Source: Sorangium cellulosum
GTDB lineage: Bacteria; Myxococcota_A; Polyangia; Polyangiales; Polyangiaceae
NCBI RefSeq assembly: GCF_002950945.1
Contig: NZ_CP012673.1
Span: 11,174,501 to 11,238,500 of the forward strand
Length of the DNA: 64,000 nucleotides
Direction of reading: 5' to 3'
The translations under genes were made by a program, and so were the position numbers. The notes below the pieces were generated by a model. The model had not been told where the DNA came from and did not search any database. It was given only the letters and a program-made list of their open reading frames with translations. Below, one piece after another: positions 43,940-52,275 of this stretch (its first letter is position 1; the number at the start of each line of letters is the position of its first letter).

Positions 43940-45482
43940 GTGAGCCCCATCCTCTCCCTCTGCGACGGCTACCGACTCGACCTGTCCCGCTACGCGCGCA
44001 CCGGGCTGCGCGTCGGCATCTGGGCCTCCTCCGGGCGGGGCAAGAGCTTCGGGGTCGGGGTCCTCTGCGAGGAGCTGCTCGCGAACGGGATCCCCGTCAT
44101 CGCGCTCGACCCCGAAGGCGAGCTCCATACCCTCCGGGAGCGGTTCCGCGTCCTCGTCCTCGGGGGCGCCCGCGCCGACCTTCCGCTGCCGTCCGGCGAA
44201 CGCGCGGCGGCGCTCGCGCTCGCGAGGGTGCTCGAGGAAGGGCTCGGCCTCGTCATCGACCTCTCCGATCAGCCGACGAACCGCGCCCAGCAGGAGGCCG
44301 CGCTCCCGTTCCTCGAGCGGCTCTGGGTCCTCCTGTCCGAGCGCCGCGCCCCGGCCGCCCTCGTGGTCGAGGAGGTGCACATCTTCGCCCCTCAATCGGG
44401 CGCGTCGCTCACCTCGGACATCCTGCACCGCTTCGCCAAGCAGGGCAGGAAGCGCGGCGTCCTCCTCGCCGTCGCCAGCCAGCGCACGCAGGCCGTCTCG
44501 AAGGAGCTCATGAGCCAGCTCAACTTCCCGGCGATCGGCGGCTTCGAGATCGAGCGCGACTACGACGCGGTGAAGGCGCTCGTCGAAGGGCACACGTTCG
44601 AGGAGTTCCGCGCCCTGCCGGCCGGCGAGTTCTTCCTGCCCGCCGCCGGGCGCTTCGAGCGCTGGCGCGCCCGCCTCACCGCCCACGGCGGCGACGCGCC
44701 GAGCTGGACCGACGGCGCCGGCAGCGCGCCGCCGCCCGCGGACTCGAGGCTGAGCGCGCTCGTCGACGAGCTGCGCGACGCGCTCGCGCAGGAGATCGCG
44801 CACCTCGCGGCGCCGGATCCGAGCGCCGCGCTGCGCGCCGAGATCCGCCGCCTCAAGCAGCAGCTCGAGCAGGCCGAGGAGGCGCGCCGGACCGCCGAGG
44901 CCGAGGCCGGGCGGCTGCGCGTCGCGCTGCAGGTCGCCGGCGTCGTCAAGGTCGTGATCCAGAACGAGGTCGCGGCGCAGGCCAGCCACGGCCCCCCCCG
45001 CGCGCTCGCCCGCTGTCCCCCCGCCCGCCGCCCCGAGCGGCCGCGCCGCGGAGGCCGCGCCACCGCCCACGCCGGCGCCGCGCGCCCCATCCCCGCCCGC
45101 GCCCGCGCCGCCGCCGGGCGGCGCGTCCATGAAGGTCGTCGCGAGGCCGGCTCCGCCGTCGCTCCGGGATCTCGCCATGCCGGCCGAGGTGATGCTCGCA
45201 GCGCGCGGCGTCAAGCGCATGGTGAGCGCCGCGAGGACCCACGCGCGCCGGCGATCCCCCCGGTCGGTGGCGCACGTCGCCCTGGCCGTGAAGCTGCTCG
45301 CCCGCGGCGCGGCGCTGACCGCGGAGGAGCTCGCCGCGCGCGGCGGCTCGCGCAGCCAGGTCGAGATCCGGCGCGCCGCGCACGCGCTCGCCGCGCTCGC
45401 CCGCGCCGGCTTCGCGTCAATCCAAAGCAACCGCCACGCGCTGAACGAGGCGGCCGTGCTCCGCGCGCTCCAGCTCGGCTGA
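43940..45482 (+). CDS. HerA/FtsK-like P-loop ATPase, frameshifted at a C8 tract
   Basis: DNA-translocase-like ATPase of the HerA/DUF87 group. N-terminal core: Walker A GIWASSGRGKSFGVG (residues about 26-40), VIALDPEGELHTL, Walker B-type VVEEVHIFAP, the RFAKQGRKRGVLLAVASQRT segment with sensor Gln/Arg, and LPAGEFFLP. A coiled coil (about 290-345: EIRRLKQQLEQAEEARRTAE) follows. At a run of eight C (44992-44999) the frame shifts. With one C fewer it continues as a Pro/Ala linker, a SMKVVARPAPPSLRDL segment and a C-terminal winged-helix-like domain (KLLARGAALTAEELAARGG, ARAGFASIQSN) to the stop at 45482. As sequenced, translation would run on in a wrong Arg-rich frame. ATG 43940. No NurA-like nuclease partner is seen; the neighbour is a convergent kinase. 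Confidence 0.75.
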
Positions 45483-45564
45483 CAGCCCAAGCGCGCCCGC
45501 GCGCTCGGCCCGCGGCCCCCCGCTCCACGCCCGCGCGTTTCTCCTCCTCCTCCAATGCGTCCCC

Positions 45565-45691
45565 AGAGCGGCGGTCACCCGCACAGGAGACGGGCCCAGA
45601 TCGGCGTTTTCGGCGCGCAAGCGCACTCCTGTGCGCTGAGCACCGAAAACGCCGAGATGGGCCCGTATCCGAAGCGGGTGACCGCCGCTCT
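45565..45691. repeat. 127-bp long inverted repeat (likely bidirectional terminator or MITE-like element)
   Basis: Outer arms AGAGCGGCGGTCACCCGC (45565-45582) and GCGGGTGACCGCCGCTCT (45674-45691) are perfectly complementary. Inner arms ACGGGCCC...CGGCGTTTTCGG (45590-45613) and CCGAAAACGCCG...GGGCCCGT (45643-45666) match with a 3-base mismatch block. The centre AGCGCAC TCCT GTGCGCT is a third stem. It lies between convergent genes, and its right arm overlaps the kinase stop codon. Confidence 0.9.
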
Positions 45692-47171
45692 AGCAGCTCA
45701 CCAGGGTGAGCAGGCGACTCGCCGCGATCGCCCCCAGCACGAACAGCCCCGCGAAGAAGATCCGCCGCTTGCGCCGCTGCTGCTCGTCGCTGAGCTGCTC
45801 GCCTTCCGGCTCCGCGTCGTCCCCGCCACCCTCCGCGGGCGCCGCCGCAACGCTCTTGCCGCTCTCGCTCGCGCGGTCCCCCGCCGCGCCGCTCCGCTGG
45901 AGCTCGCTCTCCGGCAGCCGCGCCACGATCTGCGAGCGCACCGGGGCGTCCTCCGGCCCGTCGAAATCCAGGTAGTTCACCGACAGCGAGCCCCGGGCTC
46001 TGGACGCGCGCGGGGCGCCGCTGCCGCGCCCCGGCGGCGCGCTCCCCCGCGGCTCGTCCGGCAGCAGCAGCCGGCCAGCCGGCGTCGACGTGGCCGGCGC
46101 CGCGGACGGCGCCGACCTCCGCATCGCGCCGACCGGCGTCTGCGTCGGCGCGAGCGCGTGGGGCAGCGACGGCGGGCGCAGCGAGCCGGAACCGCTCACC
46201 GGGCCGGTCCGCGCGATGTACGCCTCGACCTTCTCCTTCAGCTCGCTCCGCGCCTCCCGCTCGGCGCCCTGCCCCATCTCGAGGAGCACCCGCTCCAGAT
46301 CGGACGCGAGCTGGCCGGCGCTCGGCGTCCGCTTCGCGGCGTCGAACTCGGTGGCCGCGTCGAGCGCGTCCGCGAGCGACGCGTGGAGGTCCGGCAGGAG
46401 AACGCGCGCGCGCGGGATCGGCGCCGACGCCACGCCGAGGATCAGCTGCGCCTGGGTGTCGGCCTTGCGCACCCGGCTGCCGAGCAGCGCCTCCAGCAGC
46501 GTGATGCCGAGGGAGAACACGTCCGCCCTCCCGTCGAACGGCTCGCCCCGCGCCTGCTCCGGCGGCATGTACGGGAGCTTCCCCTTGAACACGCCGCTAT
46601 CGGTCTGCTCGTCCGCGAGGCCCGGCATCCGCGCGACCCCGAAGTCCGTCAGCCGCACGCGGCCGTCGCGCGCGATCAGGATGTTCGAGGGCGACACGTC
46701 GCGGTGGACGACCGCGTAGCTGCGCCCGTCGTCGTCGCACAGGTTGTGCACGGCATCGAGCGCCCTCGCCATCTCCCGGCCGATGTACGCCACCGCGCGC
46801 GGCGAGAACGCGCCGACCTTCCTGAGCACGCGATCGATCGCGGGGCCGTCGACGTAATCGAGCGCGAGGTACACCGAGCCCTCGCAGGTCCCGAGCTCGA
46901 TCAGCCGGATCACGTTCGGGTGGTCGAGCCGCGCGATCACCTGCGCCTCGGCGAAGAACGACTCCTTCGCGTAGTCGCCGACCCCGGGCCTCGGCGCGAG
47001 CCGCTTCAGCGCGACCCGGCGCCGGAAGTCGCGAGGCCCCTCCTCCTCGGCGAGCCACACCTCGCCCATCGCGCCCTTGCCGAGCATCCGGACGAGCCGG
47101 TACTTGCCGGCGAACAGATCCGGCGGCGCACCGGACTCGGGGTTCTTTTGGCGCGGGCGTGAGGCGGGCAT
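45690..47171 (-). CDS. Ser/Thr protein kinase with C-terminal membrane anchor
   Basis: Eukaryotic-like kinase of 493 aa. Kinase domain about residues 22-290: LVRMLGKGAMGEVW, VALKRL lysine, catalytic loop VVHRDVSPSNIL, TDFGVARMPG, and GKLPYMPPEQ. The HRDVSPxN form is common in myxobacteria. A juxtamembrane region of about 150 residues is rich in Pro/Ser/Ala and ends in an acidic block. The last 25 residues (FFAGLFVLGAIAASRLLTLV) form one helix that anchors the kinase with almost no outer domain. It shares no operon with a substrate. The ATG at 47171 is chosen since the domain starts about 20 codons later; upstream in-frame sequence is low-complexity spacer. Its stop overlaps the long inverted repeat. 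Confidence 0.9.
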   Translation of the reverse strand: MPASRPRQKNPESGAPPDLFAGKYRLVRMLGKGAMGEVWLAEEEGPRDFRRRVALKRLAPRPGVGDYAKESFFAEAQVIARLDHPNVIRLIELGTCEGSVYLALDYVDGPAIDRVLRKVGAFSPRAVAYIGREMARALDAVHNLCDDDGRSYAVVHRDVSPSNILIARDGRVRLTDFGVARMPGLADEQTDSGVFKGKLPYMPPEQARGEPFDGRADVFSLGITLLEALLGSRVRKADTQAQLILGVASAPIPRARVLLPDLHASLADALDAATEFDAAKRTPSAGQLASDLERVLLEMGQGAEREARSELKEKVEAYIARTGPVSGSGSLRPPSLPHALAPTQTPVGAMRRSAPSAAPATSTPAGRLLLPDEPRGSAPPGRGSGAPRASRARGSLSVNYLDFDGPEDAPVRSQIVARLPESELQRSGAAGDRASESGKSVAAAPAEGGGDDAEPEGEQLSDEQQRRKRRIFFAGLFVLGAIAASRLLTLVSC

Positions 47172-47389
47172 CTCGTGGTGTGCGGCGCTCGATCGCGGCG
47201 TTCGTCGAGCTGCCCCTCCTGCATCCAGTTCTCGAGGAGCTTCGGGCGAAGCAGCCCTCATCCTATCGCCGCCCGCGCGCCTCCGGAATCGCCACGTCCA
47301 TCCGCGGCGCGGATCGGCGCGGATCGGCGCGGATCGTTCACGGACACCTCCGCGCCGGCGCACCTACCCTGGCGCCGATTGCGCGCGGC

Positions 47390-49048
47390 TCACTCCTGCG
47401 TGTGCTCCTCGCGGATCGGCTCCCGCATGGCCGTCGACGGGAACCACTCGAAGAAGCGGTGGATGAGCTGCCGCCGCTCGGGCTCGATGTACTCGAACAC
47501 GGCGCCGCGGTCGTTGATCTCCCAGAACTCGTTGCTCGTCACGGCCAGGAGCTCCGCGCGGATCGAGCGCAGCCGGTCGGGCCGCTCGTCGCGCATGTCG
47601 CGGTAGATCTTCCGCGCGAGCACCTCCTCGCCCTTCTGCAGGTAGTAGGTCGCGAGCTTGACCTGCGCCTTGCGGACCCCGCGCAGCGAGCGCTCCTGCT
47701 GGTCGAGCTCGGCTTCCTTGTCCACGTCGAGGAAGATCCGGAGCAGCTCGTCGCGCGCCGGCGCGTGGAGGTCGTACGCGCGCTCGTTGACCACGCAGAG
47801 GTCGAACGCGACCGTCTCCGTCAGGAACGCGAGCCCCATCGCGTGCGCCGTCTGCGCGTAGTACTTGAAATACCGCGCGATCTCGAGGACCTGATCCCCC
47901 CAGCCCGCCTTGAGCAGCTCCTCCGCGAGGTAGCGGTACTGGTTCAGGTTGTTGTAGGCCGCGGCGATGTCCTTCGCGTTGAGCGACCTGCGCATGTAGG
48001 TGTTGAAGAACTTCACGACGACCGCGACGGCCGCGCGGTCTCCGGCCGCGATGGCGGTCTGCCCGATGTAGCGCGTGTCGATGGCGATGCGCGTGATCAG
48101 GTCGGGCATCGCGGTGAGCGCCTCGCGGTAGACCATCAGGAACTGGCGGAGCGCCTTGTACTCGAGCCAGGTCCGCGCGGCCGACAGCTTGTCGAGCGCC
48201 TCGGCGTTCATGCTCACGAAGTCCGTGTCCCTGGCGAGCCGGTCGCGGATCTGGAACCACCGCGGGTCGAGCGACTTCTTGTGCGGCAGGTACGACACGA
48301 CGAGCTCCGACAGCGAGTCGACGGTCTTCGACGCGATGCCCTTGTCCTTCTGGTCGAGCGCGTTCAGCGCCACGTCCGCGAGCTGCTCCAGCGACGACAG
48401 CGCCGCGACCCGCCGCTCGTCGACCGCGCCGTCGCTCTCCCCGCCCGCCGGGCGCAGCGCCTGCTCGACGCCGTTCTTCTTGATCCGCCCGACGACGTTG
48501 TCCGGCTCGAGGAAATCGAACACGTACATGAAGTAGGGCGCCATCATGAGCAGGCTCACCGTGAGCAGCCCCATGGTGATCAGGACGCCGTAGTACGGGA
48601 CGAAGGACCCGCCGGTCGCCCCGCGCTCGCCGGTGCGGATCGAGAAGTTGATCCACAGCGAGAACACCGCGCTCACGACGAAGAAGCTGATCACGAGCAT
48701 GTTCTTCCGATCGCGGAAGAACATGTCCGTGATCCGGGGCGTGTACCGGTTCGCCGCGAGCTGCACGATGATCGAGGCGACCGTGATCACGATGCCGAGG
48801 ATGGCGGCGATCACCTCGCCGATGCCGCCCATGATGTGCTCGGCGTCGGCGGCCGACATGCGCCCGAACACCTGCCAGGGCGAGCGCTGCCCGGCGCCGT
48901 ACCGCGCGAGGTCGAGCAGGTAGACGACGGCCAGCGCCGCCATGCTGACGCCGAGCAGGTACGAGAGCGGCCGCAGCCAGATGCGGACCACGGCCATCCC
49001 GCCGCGCCGCTGCCCCTCCGCGTCGTCGCCGGTCCGGTCCAGCCTCAT
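47390..49048 (-). CDS. DUF2254 family predicted membrane protein
   Basis: Inner-membrane protein of about 552 aa of the DUF2254 type. Four hydrophobic helices are in the first 190 residues (LSYLLGVSMAALAVVYLLD, a second with VIAAILGIVITVASIIVQLA, MLVISFFVVSAVFSLWINF and VLITMGLLTVSLLMM). The family motif NRYTPRITDMFFRDR lies between helices two and three. The rest (about 200-552) is a soluble helical domain with repeated short A/L-rich helices. The function of the family is unknown. The start is uncertain: ATG 49048 is listed; GTG 49102 and ATG 48997 are possible, and no strong ribosome site distinguishes them. It is 218 bp from the kinase gene on the same strand. Confidence 0.8.
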   Translation of the reverse strand: MRLDRTGDDAEGQRRGGMAVVRIWLRPLSYLLGVSMAALAVVYLLDLARYGAGQRSPWQVFGRMSAADAEHIMGGIGEVIAAILGIVITVASIIVQLAANRYTPRITDMFFRDRKNMLVISFFVVSAVFSLWINFSIRTGERGATGGSFVPYYGVLITMGLLTVSLLMMAPYFMYVFDFLEPDNVVGRIKKNGVEQALRPAGGESDGAVDERRVAALSSLEQLADVALNALDQKDKGIASKTVDSLSELVVSYLPHKKSLDPRWFQIRDRLARDTDFVSMNAEALDKLSAARTWLEYKALRQFLMVYREALTAMPDLITRIAIDTRYIGQTAIAAGDRAAVAVVVKFFNTYMRRSLNAKDIAAAYNNLNQYRYLAEELLKAGWGDQVLEIARYFKYYAQTAHAMGLAFLTETVAFDLCVVNERAYDLHAPARDELLRIFLDVDKEAELDQQERSLRGVRKAQVKLATYYLQKGEEVLARKIYRDMRDERPDRLRSIRAELLAVTSNEFWEINDRGAVFEYIEPERRQLIHRFFEWFPSTAMREPIREEHTQE

Positions 49049-49132
49049 GAGGAGGAGGCCGCCCAGGGATCGACGCTCGTTATCTTCCCCCGCTCGCGCC
49101 ACGTACGCTCGCCACGCCAGGCGGCAGCCCGG

Positions 49133-50233
49133 CTATTTCTTCTCCGACGGGCTATCGAGATCCTCCGCGAGATAGCTGAGGATCACCTCGTCCAGCGACT
49201 TCTCGCTGATCAGGTCGTCGCCGAAGATCGAGGCGCCTTCCGCCGGCCGATTATGCGCGAAGATGCTGGCCGGGCGCGAGGCCGCGTAGCGGCCGGAGCC
49301 GGGGGGGCCCGAGTAGTGCTCGACCGCGACCGCGGGCGCAGGCGGGGCGGGCTGCTGCTCCGGGTGCACGTTGCTGTAGACGCCGGCGCCCGAGGCCGCG
49401 GCCTCCGCGCGCCGGCCGATCACGGACGCGGGCGGCGGCGGCAGGTCCTGGATCTGCTGGAAGAACGGCGTCTGCGCCTCGGCCGCGGCGCGCTCCAGCG
49501 CGTCGAGATCGAGATCGATGGACGGCTCGGACTTGATGTGCTGGGGCGCCGCGGGGCGCACCGCCCTGCCGGGCAGCGGGCTGACCGCACGCGCGTTGCC
49601 GAGCTGCTGGAGCGCCACGGGGTCGAGCTCGAGCCGGGGGCGCGAGCTCGGCGACGCGGGCGCCGGCTCGCGCGGCGGCGGCGCGGCGGCGGCGGACGGC
49701 TTGACCTGCGCCGCGGGCCTCGGGGGCGGCGTCGGCGCGGGCGCCGGCGGCGGCGCCGCCGCGACCGGCGGCGCCACCGCGACCGGCGCCGGCGCGGCGG
49801 CCTTCGGGCGCGGCGCCGGCTCGGCGACCGCCGGCCGGGAGGCCGGCGGCTGCGCGGGCTGCTGCTTCGGCGCGCCGCCGAGCTCGGGCGCCGACGGCGT
49901 CCGCGGGGCCTTGCTCGGGTCCAGCGCGCCCCCGCTCGCGGGCGGGGCGGCCGCGTCGTCGAAGAGGTAGTCGAAGAGGCCGTCGCGCAAGGCGATGAAC
50001 ATCGCCTTGTGCTGCTCCTTCATCATGCCGCGCACCGTCTCCGCGAGCGACGCTTGACCCACGTGCTCCGCGTAGGAGGTCTTCGTGGTCTTGAGGATGC
50101 GCCCGCCGTCGGCGAAGAGGTGGGTGATGATGTGAGGATGGCGAACGCCCGAGTCCTCGGTCTGTATATGGAACAACCGACCCTTGTGCCGGACGTTGTT
50201 GTTGAAGCCGAGCAAAGGCGACGGGGCTTTCAC
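49133..50233 (-). CDS. conserved myxobacterial protein with basic N-terminal domain and Pro/Ala linker
   Basis: A 366-aa protein. The N-terminal 85 residues are conserved-looking: LLGFNNNVRHKGRLFHIQTE, SGVRHPHIITHLFADGGRIL and a helix GMMKEQHKAMFIALRDGLFD. I have seen this pattern in delta-proteobacterial proteins of unknown role but do not assign a family name. The following 220 residues are low-complexity Ala/Pro. The C-terminal part has SLDEVILSYLAEDL, a possible short interaction helix. The start codon is a GTG at 50233 just before the conserved part; the upstream frame is open but unconserved and the start is not certain. No membrane segment. Confidence 0.65.
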   Translation of the reverse strand: MKAPSPLLGFNNNVRHKGRLFHIQTEDSGVRHPHIITHLFADGGRILKTTKTSYAEHVGQASLAETVRGMMKEQHKAMFIALRDGLFDYLFDDAAAPPASGGALDPSKAPRTPSAPELGGAPKQQPAQPPASRPAVAEPAPRPKAAAPAPVAVAPPVAAAPPPAPAPTPPPRPAAQVKPSAAAAPPPREPAPASPSSRPRLELDPVALQQLGNARAVSPLPGRAVRPAAPQHIKSEPSIDLDLDALERAAAEAQTPFFQQIQDLPPPPASVIGRRAEAAASGAGVYSNVHPEQQPAPPAPAVAVEHYSGPPGSGRYAASRPASIFAHNRPAEGASIFGDDLISEKSLDEVILSYLAEDLDSPSEKK

Positions 50234-50457
50234 GACGGGCAATCCGGGGGTGGGAGGGAGGAGAGCGCGCCGGAGCGGGACGCTCGCCACGGCCGAGACT
50301 ATCACAGCGCGGCGCGCTCGGAACGATTCGCTACGCGCCATGGTTCCCGCACCGTGGGGGGGCATGTCGGAGCTAGCCCCCGAGGGAGGCGCCGGGCGTC
50401 GTCGCGCTCTGGTCCCTGTTCCCCGAGCCCTGACGGCGCGCGCTGGCGCTCGTCGCC

Positions 50458-50802
50458 TCAGGGAAGGCAGCGCTCCAGATCGTCCGCGTTGCCCGCCTGG
50501 AGGGCGCACGCCACCTCCTCCTGCGTGAGCTCTGCCTCGCAGCGGACGAAGCCCCGCTCGCCGGCGGCCTTCCGCGCGATCGCCTTCCGCTCGGCGACCA
50601 CGGACGGAGCGGGCTCAGGCGTGGCGGCGCGCAGGACGAGCTCCACGTAGCGCTCGAGCAGCGCGCTGCACGCCTCGGCGGTGGGCGGCGGGGCGAGGCC
50701 GCGGAGCGCGGCGCGCCCCGCGACGACCCCGACGACGAGCAGCACGATCGCCACGGTCGCGAGGACGTCGGCGCGCGTCGCTGGCCGCGCTACTCCAGGC
50801 AC
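50458..50802 (-). CDS. small membrane-anchored Cys-containing protein, paralogue of the next gene
   Basis: A 114-aa protein with one N-terminal hydrophobic helix (ATVAIVLLVVGVVAGRAAL) and a periplasmic domain with three Cys (EACSALLERYVELVL, ERGFVRCEAEL, ADDLERCLP). The Cys spacing and the E/R-rich helix match the protein encoded upstream (EAIFKRSAEIEL...QVDRCLE), so the two arose by duplication. GTG 50802 overlaps the upstream stop by 13 bp. The role is unknown; a small periplasmic helical or disulfide-linked protein is the most that can be said. Confidence 0.6.
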   Translation of the reverse strand: MPGVARPATRADVLATVAIVLLVVGVVAGRAALRGLAPPPTAEACSALLERYVELVLRAATPEPAPSVVAERKAIARKAAGERGFVRCEAELTQEEVACALQAGNADDLERCLP

Positions 50803-51194
50803 CGGTCGACCTGCTCCGGGGTCGTCGCCTGGCGGACGCACGAGAGCGCCGCGTCCGTGATGCGCCTGCCGACGCAGCGGTCGATGAGCTCGTTGCCGCG
50901 GGCGCTCCGCACCGCCGCGGTGCGCTCCTCGACGAGCCTGGGATCGACGATGTTCTGGGCCCGGAGCTCGATCTCCGCGCTCCGCTTGAAGATGGCCTCG
51001 CACTCGTCGCGGCTCGCGGGGTGCCCGCACCCCGCCACGAGCGACGCGCCGCCGAGGAGCAGCCCCCACGCCGCGATCCGGAGGGCAGAGCCCCGACCCG
51101 CGCTGCTGGAGACGGAATCCCGCCTTCCGGGGCGCGAGGTTCCGCAGGTGTGGGCGCAGGGGCGGGTGCTGGAACAGCCAGGCCGGCGAGGCAT
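50790..51194 (-). CDS. small Cys-containing lipoprotein, paralogue of the downstream gene
   Basis: A protein of about 134 aa with a hydrophobic signal segment and lipobox (SLVAGC). The mature part (DECEAIFKRSAEIELRAQNI and LSCVRQATTPEQVDRCLE) has the same layout and Cys positions as the next gene product. The start at 51194 is the nearest ATG but leaves about 40 residues before the signal helix, so the real start may be an unrecognised codon closer to it. Operon of two with overlapping genes. Function unknown. Confidence 0.55.
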   Translation of the reverse strand: MPRRPGCSSTRPCAHTCGTSRPGRRDSVSSSAGRGSALRIAAWGLLLGGASLVAGCGHPASRDECEAIFKRSAEIELRAQNIVDPRLVEERTAAVRSARGNELIDRCVGRRITDAALSCVRQATTPEQVDRCLE

Positions 51195-51320
51195 GGGCGC
51201 GACGATGGCGCCACGCCAGCGGGGGCGCAACCAGGACCCGCCTCGGCCGGCGCCGGGGGGGACCATGGAAAGGTCGCGTCTTGCTGGAACGCCTGTGCAG
51301 CTCTGTTAGGATTGCTTTCT

Positions 51321-52211
51321 GTGCGCAAGGCGAGCGAGCACGGTGACAGCGTGGGCGGCGCTCGATCCGTCCCTACGGGCTCCGGGGGTGCGCGGCGGCG
51401 CACGAAAGCGTCGGCGTCTGCTGTGGACAGCGGGGGGGAAAAAGTCCCACGAAAGAAGCGGCCGAGCGTTGCGCCGCGGCGCACGCCGGCGGCGGCGCTG
51501 ACGGCGGAGGAGATGCTGCGGCGCGCGCTCGGCGCGGCGACGCCGCGCTCCCGCGCGTTGTGGGCGCGGCGGGGGCTGTCGCTCCGGGGGCCGCTGGATC
51601 GGACGACGCAGGCGATGCTGCTGCGGCAGCTGTACCTCGCCTATTTCGAGACGCGCCGCTTCGAGCGGGCGGCCGAGGTCGCGGAGCAGGCCCTCTCGCT
51701 CGGCGTGCTCAGCGACGTCGCCCACCAGGACGCGGCGCGGGCGAAGCAGGCGCTCGGGGACATCGACGGGGCGGTGGGGCACCTCCGCCTGGCGGCGCGC
51801 ACGGGGCCGGCGAGCCGCAGGGCGTTCCACTGGTGGACGCTGGGCAGCGTGTACCACCTGGCGCGCCGGTACGACGACGCGATCGGCGCGCTCACGCGCG
51901 CGGCGCGCTGGGGCACGCGGGACAAGCCGCTCTACCAGGGGCACCTCGCCGTGGTGCAGTGCGAGGCGGGCATGACGGTCGAGGGGCTCGGCGCCCTGAT
52001 CGACCGGCTCGCCGAGGTGCCCGCGGGCCAGGGATACGGCCGGTTCGTGCTCGGGCAGATGGCTTACTTCGACCGGCGCTGGGACGAGGCCAGGAATTAT
52101 CTGGAAGCCTTCGTACAGCGGAGCACCTCGGGGCGGGTCGCGGTCGCGATCGCGCTCGGGGGCGAGATCGAGGCGGCGCGCCGGACGCTGGACTCCCTCC
52201 CGAAGCGCTGA
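51321..52211 (+). CDS. TPR-repeat protein
   Basis: A 296-aa protein with about five tetratricopeptide-type helical pairs from about residue 80: LLRQLYLAYFETRRFERAAE, AKQALGDIDGAVGHLRLAAR, LGSVYHLARRYDDAIGALTR, then GQMAYFDRRWDEARNYLEAF. The first 75 residues are basic and low-complexity (EKVPRKKRPSVAPRRTPA) with no signal peptide. It probably acts as a cytoplasmic scaffold. GTG at 51321 is chosen by position only. It ends 64 bp before the DsbD-like gene on the same strand, with a separate promoter likely (TATAG box at about 52260), so they may not be co-transcribed. No partner is evident. Confidence 0.75.
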   Translation: MRKASEHGDSVGGARSVPTGSGGARRRTKASASAVDSGGEKVPRKKRPSVAPRRTPAAALTAEEMLRRALGAATPRSRALWARRGLSLRGPLDRTTQAMLLRQLYLAYFETRRFERAAEVAEQALSLGVLSDVAHQDAARAKQALGDIDGAVGHLRLAARTGPASRRAFHWWTLGSVYHLARRYDDAIGALTRAARWGTRDKPLYQGHLAVVQCEAGMTVEGLGALIDRLAEVPAGQGYGRFVLGQMAYFDRRWDEARNYLEAFVQRSTSGRVAVAIALGGEIEAARRTLDSLPKR

Positions 52212-52275
52212 TGCCGGCGTGAACGGACGGCGGCGCGCCGCACGACGGCGATCGCTTTGCTATAGAACCTCTGTC

